From: Pontibacter oryzae
GTDB lineage: Bacteria > Bacteroidota > Bacteroidia > Cytophagales > Hymenobacteraceae
Assembly: GCF_003576375.1 (NCBI RefSeq)
Contig: NZ_QWGE01000001.1
Span: 496,001 to 560,000 of the forward strand
Direction: 5' to 3'
Length of the DNA stretch: 64,000 nt
Under the pieces are notes generated by a model. It made no database searches, was not told the DNA's origin, and saw only the letters and a program-made list of their open reading frames with translations. Within the stretch, counting starts at the first letter, position 1. Each line of letters begins with the position of its first letter. Shown here one piece after another: positions 33,754 through 44,048 of this stretch. Position numbers and translations under genes: made by a program.

Positions 33754-34725
33754 ATGAGCTGGTACCAAAATCTAACGATACTCGAAATTCTGTTCGGCAC
33801 ACTATTTTTTGTGCTGTATATCGCGTATCTGCTACGTGTGCGAAGGGTGGCTCTCTTTTTCAACAAGCGCCCGCATGGGGTTTGGTTTAAATTCCTGCTC
33901 CGGCATATTTATCTTTTCCTTTTGATCATCGCCATACTTGGCCCCTCATTCGGTGCCATGAAGAAGGAAATAAAAACCATTGGCAAGGACCTTTACATAG
34001 CCGTAGACCTATCCCAGTCTATGGATGCCACAGATGTGCAACCTTCTCGGCTGGAAAAAGCCAAGCACGAACTGCAAAGGTTGATCCGGCGCTTTAATTC
34101 TGACCGCATCGGGCTGATGGTATTCTCGAACGAGGCCTTTGTCCAAAGCCCGCTCACCTTCGACCAGAATGCCCTCATACTTTATACCCAAACGCTGCGT
34201 ACCAGCCTTCTGCCCTACTCCGGCACCGACTTTGCGCCTCTACTCCAACTAGCACTCGAAAAGCTGCAACAGGAAAACAATACAAGTGCCGAGCAGCAGA
34301 AGGCGCGGGTGCTGGTACTGATCAGCGACGGAGAGGGTTTTGGGGAAGAAGTAGAAAACCTGGCAGAGCAGCTACGGGAGCAGAGCATACGTGTTTATAC
34401 TTTGGGGGTCGGCACCACTGATGGAGGCCGTATTCCGGCAGGGCGCTCGTTTAAAAGGGATGGCGAGGGGCAGGTGGTTACAACGCAGCTACACCCCGAA
34501 CCGCTGGTACAATTAGCAGAACTAACGGGCGGAGCATACTTTGAGGTAAACGACCGCGTGAGTGAGGTAGGGAAACTCATTAATGCCATAAACAATATTG
34601 AGGGAGAATTGCGTGAGAGCAAAACAATTGACGTAACAGCCAATAAGTACATATACCCGCTTGCATTGGCGCTCCTGCTGATTCTACTGGATGTGTTAAT
34701 TACGGTTAAACTGGTGCGGATATGA
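33754..34725 (+). CDS. batB: BatB-like VWA-domain membrane protein
   Basis: A 323-aa protein with two N-terminal membrane segments (FGTLFFVLYIAYLL and YLFLLIIAILGP) and one at the C-terminus (YPLALALLLILLDVLITV). Between them a periplasmic or cytoplasmic von Willebrand A domain carries a complete MIDAS: DLSQSMDATD (about 88), a central Thr/Ser region, and ISDGEGFGEE. This layout is that of the Bacteroides aerotolerance proteins BatA/BatB, which help cells withstand oxygen or envelope stress. The stop overlaps the batC start by four bases, so they are coupled. A full bat cluster also has moxR, batA and batD; these are absent on either side here, so this is a short version. Confidence 0.85.
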   Translation: MSWYQNLTILEILFGTLFFVLYIAYLLRVRRVALFFNKRPHGVWFKFLLRHIYLFLLIIAILGPSFGAMKKEIKTIGKDLYIAVDLSQSMDATDVQPSRLEKAKHELQRLIRRFNSDRIGLMVFSNEAFVQSPLTFDQNALILYTQTLRTSLLPYSGTDFAPLLQLALEKLQQENNTSAEQQKARVLVLISDGEGFGEEVENLAEQLREQSIRVYTLGVGTTDGGRIPAGRSFKRDGEGQVVTTQLHPEPLVQLAELTGGAYFEVNDRVSEVGKLINAINNIEGELRESKTIDVTANKYIYPLALALLLILLDVLITVKLVRI

Positions 34726-35678
34726 AAACAGCGCTTGCGGCCATACTTCTCATCAGCTTATTCGGGGGGGGCATTACCGCCATTTCACGTATCAACAGCA
34801 ACGCCCGGAATGCCGCAGCAGCCTATGCCCGCCATGATTACACAGAGGCTGTTGCATCCTATAAATACCTTGTAGAGGACCTGGAAGTAAATGATGACCA
34901 GCTTCGGCTGAACCTGGCACACGCATACTACCAAGCCAGCTTATACCCCCAGGCAATGGCTAGTTACCAATTGCTCGCTGACCATCCTACACAGCATTTG
35001 CGGGCAGTCGCCCACCTGCAGTTAGGCAACATCTATACCAAGCAGAAAAAGTATAAACAGGCACTTGCCTTTTATAAGCAAGCCCTTATTGCAGAGCCTT
35101 CCAACGACGCAGCCCGTTACAATTATGAACTCCTAAAAAAATACCTGGAACTACACCCGGAGGCTGCCAAGCAGGAACAAGAGAAGCTCCCCGAAGAGAA
35201 TAATGATACCGCAGCGGAGAACGACAGCCTGCAGGCACCTCCTCCCGCCGAAGAAGACCTGGAGCCGCAGCCTAAAAAGAAGCCCGACCCTCAGGGAGAC
35301 CAACAGGAAGAGGTAGAAACCACTGAACCAGACCTAAAGGGGCAACAAAAACAAGACACAGGCACTAAAAGCCAGGATAAAACCACAGGTGACCAGGAAC
35401 GAGAGGAAGCCGCAGGAAATACCCCCGGCGACCAGCAAGGCCAGAACCTGAGCAGCGAATTCGACCCGAGCCAGATGCAACGCAGCACCAGCAGCGAGGG
35501 CATATCGGAGGAGGACCGGCGCGCCCAGACACGCCGCACCAGGCTGCAACAGGCCAACATGAGCCCCGAAAAAGCAAAGCTGTTACTTGATGCCATGCGT
35601 AATGCCGAGCTTCAGTACATCCAGCAGCTCCCCAAGAAATCAACCCGAAAACCCGACCGCAGCAAGCCGGATTGGTAA
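34722..35678 (+). CDS. batC: BatC-like tetratricopeptide protein
   Basis: A 318-aa protein with a hydrophobic N-terminal export or anchor segment (TALAAILLISLFGGGI). Three TPR repeats follow at about 25-145 (AAAYARHDYTEAVASYKYL, LAHAYYQASLYPQAMASYQL, LQLGNIYTKQKKYKQALAF). A long, strongly charged, probably disordered tail is rich in Gln, Glu, Lys and Pro. This matches BatC, which is thought to form a complex with BatA/BatB in the envelope. The four-base overlap with batB supports the pairing. The C-terminal RRTRLQQANMSPEKAKLLLD is a typical helical end of the family. Confidence 0.8.
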   Translation: MKTALAAILLISLFGGGITAISRINSNARNAAAAYARHDYTEAVASYKYLVEDLEVNDDQLRLNLAHAYYQASLYPQAMASYQLLADHPTQHLRAVAHLQLGNIYTKQKKYKQALAFYKQALIAEPSNDAARYNYELLKKYLELHPEAAKQEQEKLPEENNDTAAENDSLQAPPPAEEDLEPQPKKKPDPQGDQQEEVETTEPDLKGQQKQDTGTKSQDKTTGDQEREEAAGNTPGDQQGQNLSSEFDPSQMQRSTSSEGISEEDRRAQTRRTRLQQANMSPEKAKLLLDAMRNAELQYIQQLPKKSTRKPDRSKPDW

Positions 35679-35902
35679 ACCATATTTACCCATGTAAGGC
35701 ATCCCTTCTCGGGGCAACTTGCTTTTCGTCGGGGAATTATGGCTGTTTGTTGAGCTGGGTACCCGTTTTAGATAATATAGGTGCTGGTGGCAGCCACGGT
35801 TACCGCTAACCATGCGGGTTTTTATATCTTTGCATACTACGCCAATGCTGTTGCATAGCCGCTTCGTTTACTGCCATTGCCACAAAACACCTTCTAAAAC
35901 TT

Positions 35903-36541
35903 ATGAAAAAAGAGCTAAAACAAGTACTTGAGGTACTGCAACTTGCCGAAAAGCTAAAGTATGAAATGCGCCACAGCTGGCTTTCCAATGGCCGCCAGGA
36001 GAGCGTGGCAGAGCATACGTGGCGCATGTCGCTGATGGTTGTGCTGCTCGAACCATACCTGGATTTTGAACTAGATGTAGCCCGTACCCTTAAAATGGTA
36101 ATTGTGCACGACCTGGTAGAGGCCGAGGCCGGCGATATTCCGGCCTTTGAGGTTAACACCGCTGCGCTGAAAGCCCTAAAGCGCCAAGCGGAATTGGCTG
36201 CCATCGAGAACCTGCGCACTAAACTTGGCAACGGCATTGGCCAGCATGTGTTCGAGCTTTGGCACGAGTTTGAGGACAAAGTTTCTTACGAGGCCCGGGT
36301 TGCCAATGCATTGGATAAGCTGGAAGTACAGCTGCAGCACAACCATGCCGACATGAGCACATGGATCGAAATTGAGCAGGAGTTTGTGTTCCTGATGGGC
36401 CGCCATACCGCCTTCGACTCCTGCCTCACTCAATTTAAGGAATTGATAGAAGAAATGGCTGTGCAAAAGATGGAGGCTGCCGGCATTGATGTGGGCACCG
36501 TGAAACAACGCATGGCTGCACAGGTCCCGGCCTGCTTATAA
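35903..36541 (+). CDS. HD-domain hydrolase (YfbR/HDDC2-like)
   Basis: A 212-aa HD-superfamily metal-dependent hydrolase. The first His lies in VAEHTWRMSL (about 33), the HD pair in MVIVHDLVEAEAGD (about 70), and a later Asp in NALDKLEVQLQH (about 135). The layout is that of the YfbR/HDDC2 group, whose members are 5'-deoxyribonucleotidases acting on dNMPs. The exact substrate cannot be read from the sequence. It has its own promoter region and no operon partner overlaps it. Confidence 0.8.
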   Translation: MKKELKQVLEVLQLAEKLKYEMRHSWLSNGRQESVAEHTWRMSLMVVLLEPYLDFELDVARTLKMVIVHDLVEAEAGDIPAFEVNTAALKALKRQAELAAIENLRTKLGNGIGQHVFELWHEFEDKVSYEARVANALDKLEVQLQHNHADMSTWIEIEQEFVFLMGRHTAFDSCLTQFKELIEEMAVQKMEAAGIDVGTVKQRMAAQVPACL

Positions 36542-36644
36542 AAGCCATAAAGCATTTGTACCACGCAGCGCAGCCTTTGTGCCTTGTGCGTAAACAGCTT
36601 GGCAGTACTTTTGCAGATGAAACTAACTAACAAGCGCAGATATC

Positions 36645-37049
36645 ATGCTTAACAAAAGTTCAAAGCTTTATAGCATTCTAAAGTATAAATGCCCTAGATG
36701 CCACGAAGGAGACCTTTACACCCACAAAGGCTGGAGTTACACCAAATTCAGCCGGATGTATAAGAGTTGCCCCCGCTGCCAACAAAGCTTTGAGCCCGAA
36801 CCCGGGTTTTACTACGGTGCCATGTATGTCAGCTATGCCTTAACTACAGCGCTTACCATAACCATACTCGTGGCCATGAGCGTGTTATTGGATGAGACTA
36901 CGATGACCAGCTTTTTAGGCTCCCTGGTTTTAGCGTTGCTCCTGTTCTACCCGTTTATCTTCCGGATGTCGCGGGCAATTTGGATTAACTTTTTTGTACA
37001 TTATAAAAAGGATGCAGCCTCCTCGTCGGCGCCTGAAGCCAGAACATAG
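36645..37049 (+). CDS. DUF983 family zinc-ribbon membrane protein
   Basis: A 134-aa protein with two CxxC pairs (KCPRCHEGDLY and SCPRCQQSFEPEPGFYYG) forming a probable zinc ribbon. Two membrane segments follow (VSYALTTALTITILVAMSVL and LGSLVLALLLFYPFIF). The EPGFYYGAMYVSY stretch is characteristic of DUF983 proteins, which are common in Bacteroidota and some Proteobacteria. Their role is unknown; some lie near respiratory oxidase genes. No such neighbour is visible here. Confidence 0.85.
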   Translation: MLNKSSKLYSILKYKCPRCHEGDLYTHKGWSYTKFSRMYKSCPRCQQSFEPEPGFYYGAMYVSYALTTALTITILVAMSVLLDETTMTSFLGSLVLALLLFYPFIFRMSRAIWINFFVHYKKDAASSSAPEART

Positions 37050-37154
37050 CTTACCTGCACCACTCATGACTATATTTGAACTTGTAGCTCCTCAACTCTA
37101 ATAAGTGGCTTTGGGTAGTCCGATAAGCAGCCCAATTATGCATATACTCGCCTC

Positions 37155-37598
37155 ATGCAACATAAGGATCATTTTAAGCGGTTAGAGCATCTTTACCATC
37201 AGGCCAAGATACAGGAGCTGTTTAATGGCAGCAGCATCTGCGTAAGCCACAGCCGCGCCGAGATTACGCTGCCTGTGCAGGCGAAATACTTTCACGGCGC
37301 AGATGCCATGCACGGTGCTGTATACTTCAAGCTGCTGGATGATGCAGCATACTTTGCGGCTGCCTCCGTGGTGCACGATGTATTTATCGTTACATCTTCA
37401 TTTCAGCTTAATCTGCTGCGCCCGGTAAGCAACGGCTCCGTGCGGGCAGTAGGCATCTTGCGGTCCCATAGCAAAAACCTGTATGTAGCTGAAGCAACCC
37501 TTTATAATGAGCGTGGCAAAGAAGTTGCCTTTGGCACAGGCCAATTTATGCGCACTACCAAACCCTTAGCCCAGTTGGATGGATACGTGCAGGTATAA
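37155..37598 (+). CDS. PaaI-like acyl-CoA thioesterase (hotdog fold)
   Basis: A 147-aa hotdog protein. HGAVYFKLLDDAAYFAAAS (about 55-73) carries the HG and acidic residue that activate water in PaaI/YbgC-type thioesterases. The strands VTSSFQLNLLRPVSNGSV and VAEATLYNERGKEVAFGTG complete the fold. It probably hydrolyses small acyl-CoA esters in the cytoplasm. No pathway genes are adjacent, so the substrate is open. Confidence 0.8.
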   Translation: MQHKDHFKRLEHLYHQAKIQELFNGSSICVSHSRAEITLPVQAKYFHGADAMHGAVYFKLLDDAAYFAAASVVHDVFIVTSSFQLNLLRPVSNGSVRAVGILRSHSKNLYVAEATLYNERGKEVAFGTGQFMRTTKPLAQLDGYVQV

Positions 37599-37629
37599 GT
37601 ACTCTAGCTTCTAGGCGTTTCCAACGGCC

Positions 37630-40515
37630 TTATTGCTTTATAAAACTCTCTGTTTGATGTAGCTGTTCGCCTTGCACCTGAATAATGTATTTACCTGCTG
37701 CCAGTTTATTTAGCCTGATTGTATGCACAGCCATTCCTGATAAAACCAGCTCCCGCATGTGCTGGCCCTGCATATTTAAGATGCGTACCGCGTAATTTCC
37801 TTCAGGAAGCGTGTTTAGATCTAAATGCAGTAAGTTTTTGGCCGGGACTGGGTATACACCTAACCTTGCCTCAAACATATTGCTTATTTTAACCGATGCC
37901 ACTTTGCTATACTCAAACGTTCCACTAAAATCAACTTGCTTGAGGCGATAATAAATATTGCCAGTTGGTGCCTGCATATCTAGGAAAGTATACTTTAACA
38001 GGTTGTTGCTGTTGCCCGCGCCTTGTACGCTTCCTATCTCGGCAAATGCCCGGCCATCCAGGCTACGCTCAACCACGAAGTAATCGTTTTCTCTCTCGGA
38101 GGCAGTTGCCCAACTCAGTATCACCGCATCGGACTGCTTGTGAGCGGCAAACCTTACAAGGGTAACTGGCAAAGGCGTTTTAACACCAGGATCGCGGAAG
38201 GATGCATTGATACTCACTACCTCTCCGTAATTGTCTGCATCGAATAAATCTACCAGCCCATCCATATCTGTATCGTAATAGTACCCGGTTCCAAACTGCA
38301 AATAGTCTGTGATGCCATTTCTCTCAGCATCGTTTAGCCAGGTAGTAGATTCGTTTTCAGCTGGGTAATAATCTAAGCTTCCGCCAACTGCCCTGGTCCT
38401 GAAACCCTCTCCCAATAGTTTTAAGTCATCAATAGAACTTCCGCTGTTATTGGCATCGTGGGCTTCGTGTTCATCTGGGGTGCCGTCGTTATCGCTGTCA
38501 GCGTCCAGGTAGTCCGGTATGCCATCGGATTCAGTATCAAGCGGAGCAATAGGTGTGCCTTCTGAGGAGCATCCGCAATCGGCATCAAAGCTGTCGTCTA
38601 AGCCATCGTTATCAGCATCTGCACCCGATTTAGTGGTAATAGCACCTAAGTCCTGAGCCTCTATAGTGTCTGGTACGCCATCGTTATCAGAATCCGAATC
38701 TAAAAAATCCTCAACACCATCACTGTCCGTGTCCGGCAAAGTATAGTTCAGCAGCCCAGTATCGTCGCTGGTTTCCACGCTGTTGGGCAAGCCATTGGTG
38801 CCCACGGGGCTTGTTAGCCGAGCCAAAGCATGGTCATAGCTAGCGGGCGCAATTCCCTTATGGGCCTCCAACACGTCAGAAATGCCATCGCCGTCTGAGT
38901 CTAAGTCTTTTAAGTTCTCGAAATTGTCCTGATCCTTATCATCAGTACCTTCCAGGTCATCCGGTATGCCGTCGTTGTCGTCATCCAGATCGTCCTTATC
39001 TTCTATTCCATCCAGGTCAAAGTCCAGCTTAATAGGCACTGTGAAAGTTGCTGGTGTGCCATCTGCAGCATTCTCGTTGTCAATTACGGTAAAGGCAAAC
39101 GATACATTTGCTTCATTTCCATAGGCAGGGTCAAAGTATAAATTTCCAGCATTTGCCCATGCGTAACTCGTGTTGGTTACAGCCTTATCAACGCCTATAT
39201 AAAGTGTACCTTGTTGCGCTGTTGGTAACTGTTTTATCTGGAAATGAGTGATGCTGCCTTCAGGGTCTCTGTCGGCGCCACTCAAAGCGACTAACTGCGT
39301 TTTAGCTGCCGAGCTGGAAATGGAGGTAGTGTTTGTAACATTATTGGCGACAGGCTCACTGTTAATTGGAATGACTGCTCTAGCTGGCGTCGGGTCTTCT
39401 TCTCCTGAATTATCTACCACTGTGTAGTCAAACACAACATCGGCAAGGTTAGCTTCAGCCGGATCGAAGAAAAGGTAGTAAACATTAGAGACAGCATAAA
39501 CTATATTGGCTTCAACAACTGTATTGTTCAGCTTTAGGATACCTTGTGCTGCCATGGGAACTGATGTAAACTTAAACCCTACAATAGTGCCGTCCGGATC
39601 CGAAGGCCATGAGGTAGGAATAACCCTTAGCAGCGTGCTCCCGGCAGTATTTAGCAATACCTGCGAGCTCATTGGCCTGGCTATTGGCTCGAGATTTATC
39701 GGGATGGTGAATGTGGAAGGGCTTTCATCTAATTGCCCTGCTGCGTCCTGTACGGTGTAGGCAAACGTTACATTAGAGGTATTATCAGGTGCCGGATCGA
39801 AAACCAACAAGTTGGCCCATGACCACGGATAGTCCACATTAACTGCTGCTGCTTCCCCATTCACTGTGAGCGCCCCAACTGCTGCTGCAGGTACTGAGGT
39901 TAACCGAAAGTAAGCGACTGCATCATCACTAGACGCGGTCAACGTGCTGAGCTGCGTAGCTCCAGCTGTTTTAAGGAGCTTCGCGTTTGTAATGTTCGCT
40001 GCTACAGGCACCTTGTTAATCGGGATGGTGAAGGTGGCAGGGCTTTCGTCGCTTAGTCCTTCCGCATCTGTTACAGTATAGGCAAATGTAACGTCCGTGG
40101 AAATACCGCTGGCAGGTGTAAAGGCCAATAGGTTAGCTGCTGACCATGGATAGCTTGTATTTAGTGCGGCAGCCGCCCCATCTATAGTAAGTGTACCTTG
40201 AGCTGCTGAGGGCAAGCTTGTAAAGCTGAAAGAAACTACTGCGCCATCGTCCGTGGCTTGTAGTGCACTAAGTGCTGTAGCGCCTGCTGTTGCCAGCATA
40301 ATAGGGTTTGTCACATTCTGTGCCTCCGGCGCTAAATTCTCAGTGAAGCTTGCCGGAGTTTCATACTTTTCTCAAGCTATATTAGTAACTGTAACCGCTG
40401 GCTTTACAGTATTCCCTATCTCTCTGGCACTAGCAAAAGCTTGAAGATTCCCGACTAATGCAGCCAAAAAAATTGTAAAGTATTTAACAACTTTGAGCGT
40501 AGATATTGATGGCAT
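37630..40515 (-). pseudogene. T9SS-exported repeat protein interrupted by an in-frame stop at codon 48
   Basis: The frame from the ATG at 40515 begins with a signal peptide (MPSISTLKVVKYFTIFLAAL, then VGNLQAFA) and runs to 37630 over 962 codons. Codon 48 (40372-40374) is TGA. Beyond it the frame stays open and matches the rest of the protein; a GTG at 40314 could start a shorter product without signal peptide. The main part has four repeats of about 105 residues (each ending like TFAYTVTDAEG...FTIPIN). Calcium-binding thrombospondin type 3 repeats rich in DxDxDG follow (about residues 430-700 of the shorter form), then a type IX secretion sorting domain (YPVPAKNLLHLDLN to the end). Without a signal peptide the sorting domain would be useless, so the gene is probably inactivated, unless the stop is a sequencing error. 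Confidence 0.8.
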
Positions 40516-41219
40516 AGTTTAGGTTAAAAGCATAAAAACTGGACGGCCTTAGAAAGCAAAGTAATTCAAAACTAACCATATATAGTTAAATTAACATAGT
40601 TTAATATGTTGTTTTATCAGGGTTTACTTGGTGTATAAGATTGCATTAAACATACAATATTCTCTTAATTCAATTTAATCACAACTGACACAAATACAGC
40701 ATATTAATATAATCCCATTACAAATTTAGAGTACAAGACATGAATAATACTTTAACCTAGATTTTATAAAAATCGGAGAAGCTTTAGCAAGATTGTAATT
40801 CGCGATAAAATCACTTTTCAAAAAAAAACAGTTTATAACAAAAAATCCGTAGCGAATGCCTAATGTGCAGAAGCTTATACAAATTTCTAGTGCAATCCAT
40901 ACTATAAAACAGTCTAATCCTTACAGTAGCCTACACAGTTTTGGCTTCACATTAAATTATATAATCAGCATCAGGAAAAAATAAATTGATTCAGAAACAA
41001 CCACCCTCACAAGCTGCTAGATTCAGCAAAACGCCAGCATGTATAGCTGTACGCTCATAAATTAATGATGCAATTTATATTTGAATCGCAGATGAACTTG
41101 GGTTTATTATTGCTGTCGCACGAGGCCCTGGATTGAACTCGACTTAGCTAACGATCGTTTGTTTTTGAGTGGAAATCACTGTAACTTCACAACAAAACGC
41201 AACAATTCAAATCAAAACT
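40516..41219. other. AT-rich intergenic region upstream of the thiolase gene
   Basis: About 700 bases without a convincing gene or RNA. TATATTTG at 41076-41083 fits the -7 consensus for the thiolase on the plus strand, but no clear -33 element is seen. The part nearer the broken T9SS gene may hold that gene's promoter. Confidence 0.45.
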
Positions 41220-42404
41220 ATGCAAACCAAAGAAGTATATATTATCTCGGCAGTACGCACGCCAATCGGTTCATTTGGAGGTAACCTGGCAGGCCTTTCG
41301 GCTACGCAACTGGGCGCCGCTGCCATAAAAGGTGCACTGGAAAGAGCCGGTGTAGATAAAAGCAAAGTACAGGAAGTTATTATGGGTAACGTACTTTCTG
41401 CCAACCTGGGCCAGGCACCTGCACGCCAGGCAGCCATTTTTGCTGGCCTTGGCCACGAAGTGGAGTGCACTACCATCAATAAAGTATGCGCCTCGGGTTC
41501 TAAAGCCATTATGTTTGCGGCCCAGGCTATTATGCTTGGCCATAAAGATGTGATCGTGGCAGGCGGTATGGAAAGCATGAGCAACGTGCCTTACTACCTT
41601 GACAAAGCCCGTTTCGGAGCCAAGCTTGGCCATGGCCAAATGACAGACGGCTTGCTGAAAGACGGCCTTTGGGACGTTTACAATGATTTCCATATGGGAA
41701 ATGCTGCTGAGAATACGGCTAAAGAAATGCAAATTACCCGTGAAATGCAGGATGAGTATGCCGTAAGCTCTTATAAAAAAGTGGCTGAAGCCGCAGAGGC
41801 TGGTTTACTGAAAGATGAGATCATACCAGTAGAAATTCCGCAGCGTGGCAAAGACCCGATCACAGTTTCTGAAGACGAGGAGTTCAAGAAAGTAAACTTC
41901 GAAAAGATACCTGGCCTGCGCCCTGTGTTTGATAAAGCGGGTACCGTAACCGCGGCCAATGCCTCTACCCTGAATGATGGTGCAGCGGCCCTGGTACTCA
42001 TGAGCAAAGAGAAGGCAGAAGAACTGGGCGTGAAGCCAATCGCCAAAATCCTAGGCTTTGCCGATGCCGAACAGGACCCAATTTGGTTCACAACCACTCC
42101 ATCGCTGGCTATCCCGAAAGCGCTTAAAAACGCTGGCGTAGAAGCTTCTGACGTAGACTTCTACGAGATAAACGAGGCTTTCTCGGTGGTGTCTATTGCT
42201 AACAACCAAAAGCTTGGCCTAGAAGGCGGTAATGTAAACGTATTTGGTGGTGCGGTATCTTTAGGTCACCCACTTGGGGCATCCGGTGCGCGTATTGTTG
42301 CCACACTTTGTAATGTGCTTGATAAAAAAGGCGGCAAGATTGGCGTAACAGGCATTTGCAACGGCGGCGGCGGCGCATCAGCTATCGTTATCGAGAAAAT
42401 ATAA
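41220..42404 (+). CDS. Acetyl-CoA C-acetyltransferase (thiolase)
   Basis: The ATG at 41220 gives 394 aa starting MQTKEVYIISAVRTPIG, the usual thiolase N-terminus; the longer frame upstream is ignored. The nucleophilic Cys is in NKVCASGSKA (about 90), the HPLGASGAR His near 350, and the second catalytic Cys in CNGGGGASA (about 380). The enzyme condenses two acetyl-CoA to acetoacetyl-CoA or runs in reverse, for fatty acid or amino acid breakdown or polyhydroxybutyrate precursors. It stands alone between a long promoter region and its own terminator, so it is probably monocistronic. Confidence 0.95.
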   Translation: MQTKEVYIISAVRTPIGSFGGNLAGLSATQLGAAAIKGALERAGVDKSKVQEVIMGNVLSANLGQAPARQAAIFAGLGHEVECTTINKVCASGSKAIMFAAQAIMLGHKDVIVAGGMESMSNVPYYLDKARFGAKLGHGQMTDGLLKDGLWDVYNDFHMGNAAENTAKEMQITREMQDEYAVSSYKKVAEAAEAGLLKDEIIPVEIPQRGKDPITVSEDEEFKKVNFEKIPGLRPVFDKAGTVTAANASTLNDGAAALVLMSKEKAEELGVKPIAKILGFADAEQDPIWFTTTPSLAIPKALKNAGVEASDVDFYEINEAFSVVSIANNQKLGLEGGNVNVFGGAVSLGHPLGASGARIVATLCNVLDKKGGKIGVTGICNGGGGASAIVIEKI

Positions 42405-42433
42405 TAATTGCCCTCAGGCATATAATTTGCAAG

Positions 42434-42461
42434 AAGCCTTACGTTTTAGAGCGTAAGGCTT
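42434..42461 (+). terminator. Thiolase terminator
   Basis: AAGCCTTACG (42434-42443) pairs with 42452-42461 around an 8-base loop and is followed by a T-run, 30 bases after the thiolase stop. Confidence 0.85.
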
Positions 42462-42624
42462 TTTTATTAAGTATTTTTTCAAAATTCGAGTTTAACTGGT
42501 AATAGTTGCCAGCAGCAATCTAAGTTGTACCTAGTTGGTTGGAATGATTGAAGTATAAATCCTGTTTACCCACTAGCATTTAGAGTAACCCTGATTCTGA
42601 TAAAGTATAATTTATAAATAAACT

Positions 42625-43938
42625 ATGCATAAACTGCTCGTATTAGTATTTGCGCTGTGTCTGTCGCGGGGTATGGCAATGGCCCAGCAGGAAGTCAGGA
42701 CCTACCACGACGATGCCCATACAGTGCTGAAAGAGCTTTACACCATTTACCCTGACTCGCAGATTGTCGGGAATTACACGCGATACTATGCTACCGGCGA
42801 GCGTGAGGCCTTCGTGAAGTTTGTGGCCGGCAAAAAAGACAGCGTTTACACAGAGTTTTACCCAAGCGGCCAGCCTAAACTGCAGTTAAGCTACGCCCAA
42901 GATGTAAAGCAAGGTCCATTTAAGGTATACCGCCCAGATGGCAAAGTTTTACAGGAAGGCTACTATGAAAATGACCAGCAAAGCAAGCTTTTCAAAACCT
43001 ACAATGCCGACGGCTCGCTTTTAAAAGAGACTGAGTTTGTAAATGGTTTTCCGGAGGGCATTGTGCGAGAGTATTACCCCTCGGGCAAACTCAAATCAGA
43101 GATCACTTACAAAAACCAGAAGCAGAATGGACCAGCCAAAACCTATTATGCCAACGGCAACCTGGAAACTGATGCTGTTTACAATAACGGCATGATGGAA
43201 GGCTCCTACAAGACATACTTTGAAAACGGCCAGGTGCAAACCGAGGTGCAAAACGTAGCGGGCCAGAAACAGGGCAGCTTCAAGAGCTACTTCAGAAACG
43301 GTAAGCTAAGTACTGAAGGTAGTTTTTCGGCGGGCAAAATGCATGGCTTGGCAAAATCATACTTTGAGAACGGCAAAACCCGCAGCCTGATAAATTACCG
43401 TAACGGAGAGATTAACGGCACGGCACAGATCTTTTACGAGAACGGTATACTAAAAGAGGAAATTAACGTCAGCAACAGTGGTGCCGACAGCAAAACCTTG
43501 CGCTACTACCCTTCTGGCAACCTGCAGGAGGAGGAAATCCTGAAAGACAAAAAACCACACGGCACCTGGAAAGTATACTTCGATACACCTGAAAAAACAG
43601 TAAAGAAGGTCGATAATTATAAGGCAGGAATCCGAGAGGGCGAGCAGCTTACCTACCACGCAAACGGGCAAGTGCATGAAAAGCGCATGTACGAGAAAGA
43701 TAAAATTTTAGGACAGAGCTATACCTATTACCCGTCCGGAAAGGTGAAGTCAGAAACAGGACACAAAGACGGGTTGCGCTTTGGGCCTTTCAAAGGCTAT
43801 TTTGAAGATGGCAAAACAGAGGTACTTGGCCAGTTCCGAAACAACCGCGAAACAGGCACCTGGAAGTATTACAGCCCAGATGGCAAAGTTATCAAAACGA
43901 GGATTTACAGAAACGGGCAGGTGATTGAGGAGAAGTAA
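42625..43938 (+). CDS. Exported MORN-repeat protein (YwqK-like)
   Basis: A 437-aa protein with a signal peptide (LLVLVFALCLSRGMAMAQ). About 17 repeats of 22-24 residues follow with the pattern Y.sGk.k.E..y.nG...G..k.Y (for example EYYPSGKLKSEITYKNQKQ). This is the MORN/YwqK variant repeat, which forms a long beta-sheet and in bacteria is usually found on surface or periplasmic proteins. Databases often call such proteins YwqK antitoxins, but nothing here suggests a toxin partner. It is flanked by terminators on both sides and therefore monocistronic. Confidence 0.85.
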   Translation: MHKLLVLVFALCLSRGMAMAQQEVRTYHDDAHTVLKELYTIYPDSQIVGNYTRYYATGEREAFVKFVAGKKDSVYTEFYPSGQPKLQLSYAQDVKQGPFKVYRPDGKVLQEGYYENDQQSKLFKTYNADGSLLKETEFVNGFPEGIVREYYPSGKLKSEITYKNQKQNGPAKTYYANGNLETDAVYNNGMMEGSYKTYFENGQVQTEVQNVAGQKQGSFKSYFRNGKLSTEGSFSAGKMHGLAKSYFENGKTRSLINYRNGEINGTAQIFYENGILKEEINVSNSGADSKTLRYYPSGNLQEEEILKDKKPHGTWKVYFDTPEKTVKKVDNYKAGIREGEQLTYHANGQVHEKRMYEKDKILGQSYTYYPSGKVKSETGHKDGLRFGPFKGYFEDGKTEVLGQFRNNRETGTWKYYSPDGKVIKTRIYRNGQVIEEK

Positions 43939-43977
43939 GCGCTTGTCGTTAAAGGCCTAAGTATAAATCTTGGATTT

Positions 43978-44036
43978 AATTAAGAAAGGCTCGCCTTAAC
44001 TGGATTCACTCTGGTTGAGGCGAGCCTTTCTTAATT
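43978..44036. terminator. Bidirectional terminator between converging genes
   Basis: Perfect 19-base arms (43978-43996 and 44018-44036, core AAGAAAGGCTCGCC) with a 21-base loop. It serves the MORN gene on the plus strand and the VKOR-like gene on the minus strand. Confidence 0.8.
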
Positions 44037-44048
44037 GTTATATTTTGA

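Noticed and set aside
37630-40314. A complete cytoplasmic protein starting at the GTG at 40314
   Set aside because: The sequence upstream of this GTG continues in frame through a single TGA into a clear signal peptide, and the C-terminal sorting domain needs export, so the shorter start is artificial.
42625-43938. YwqK antitoxin of a toxin-antitoxin pair
   Set aside because: The gene stands alone between terminators, has a signal peptide and is made only of MORN repeats; no toxin candidate lies next to it.
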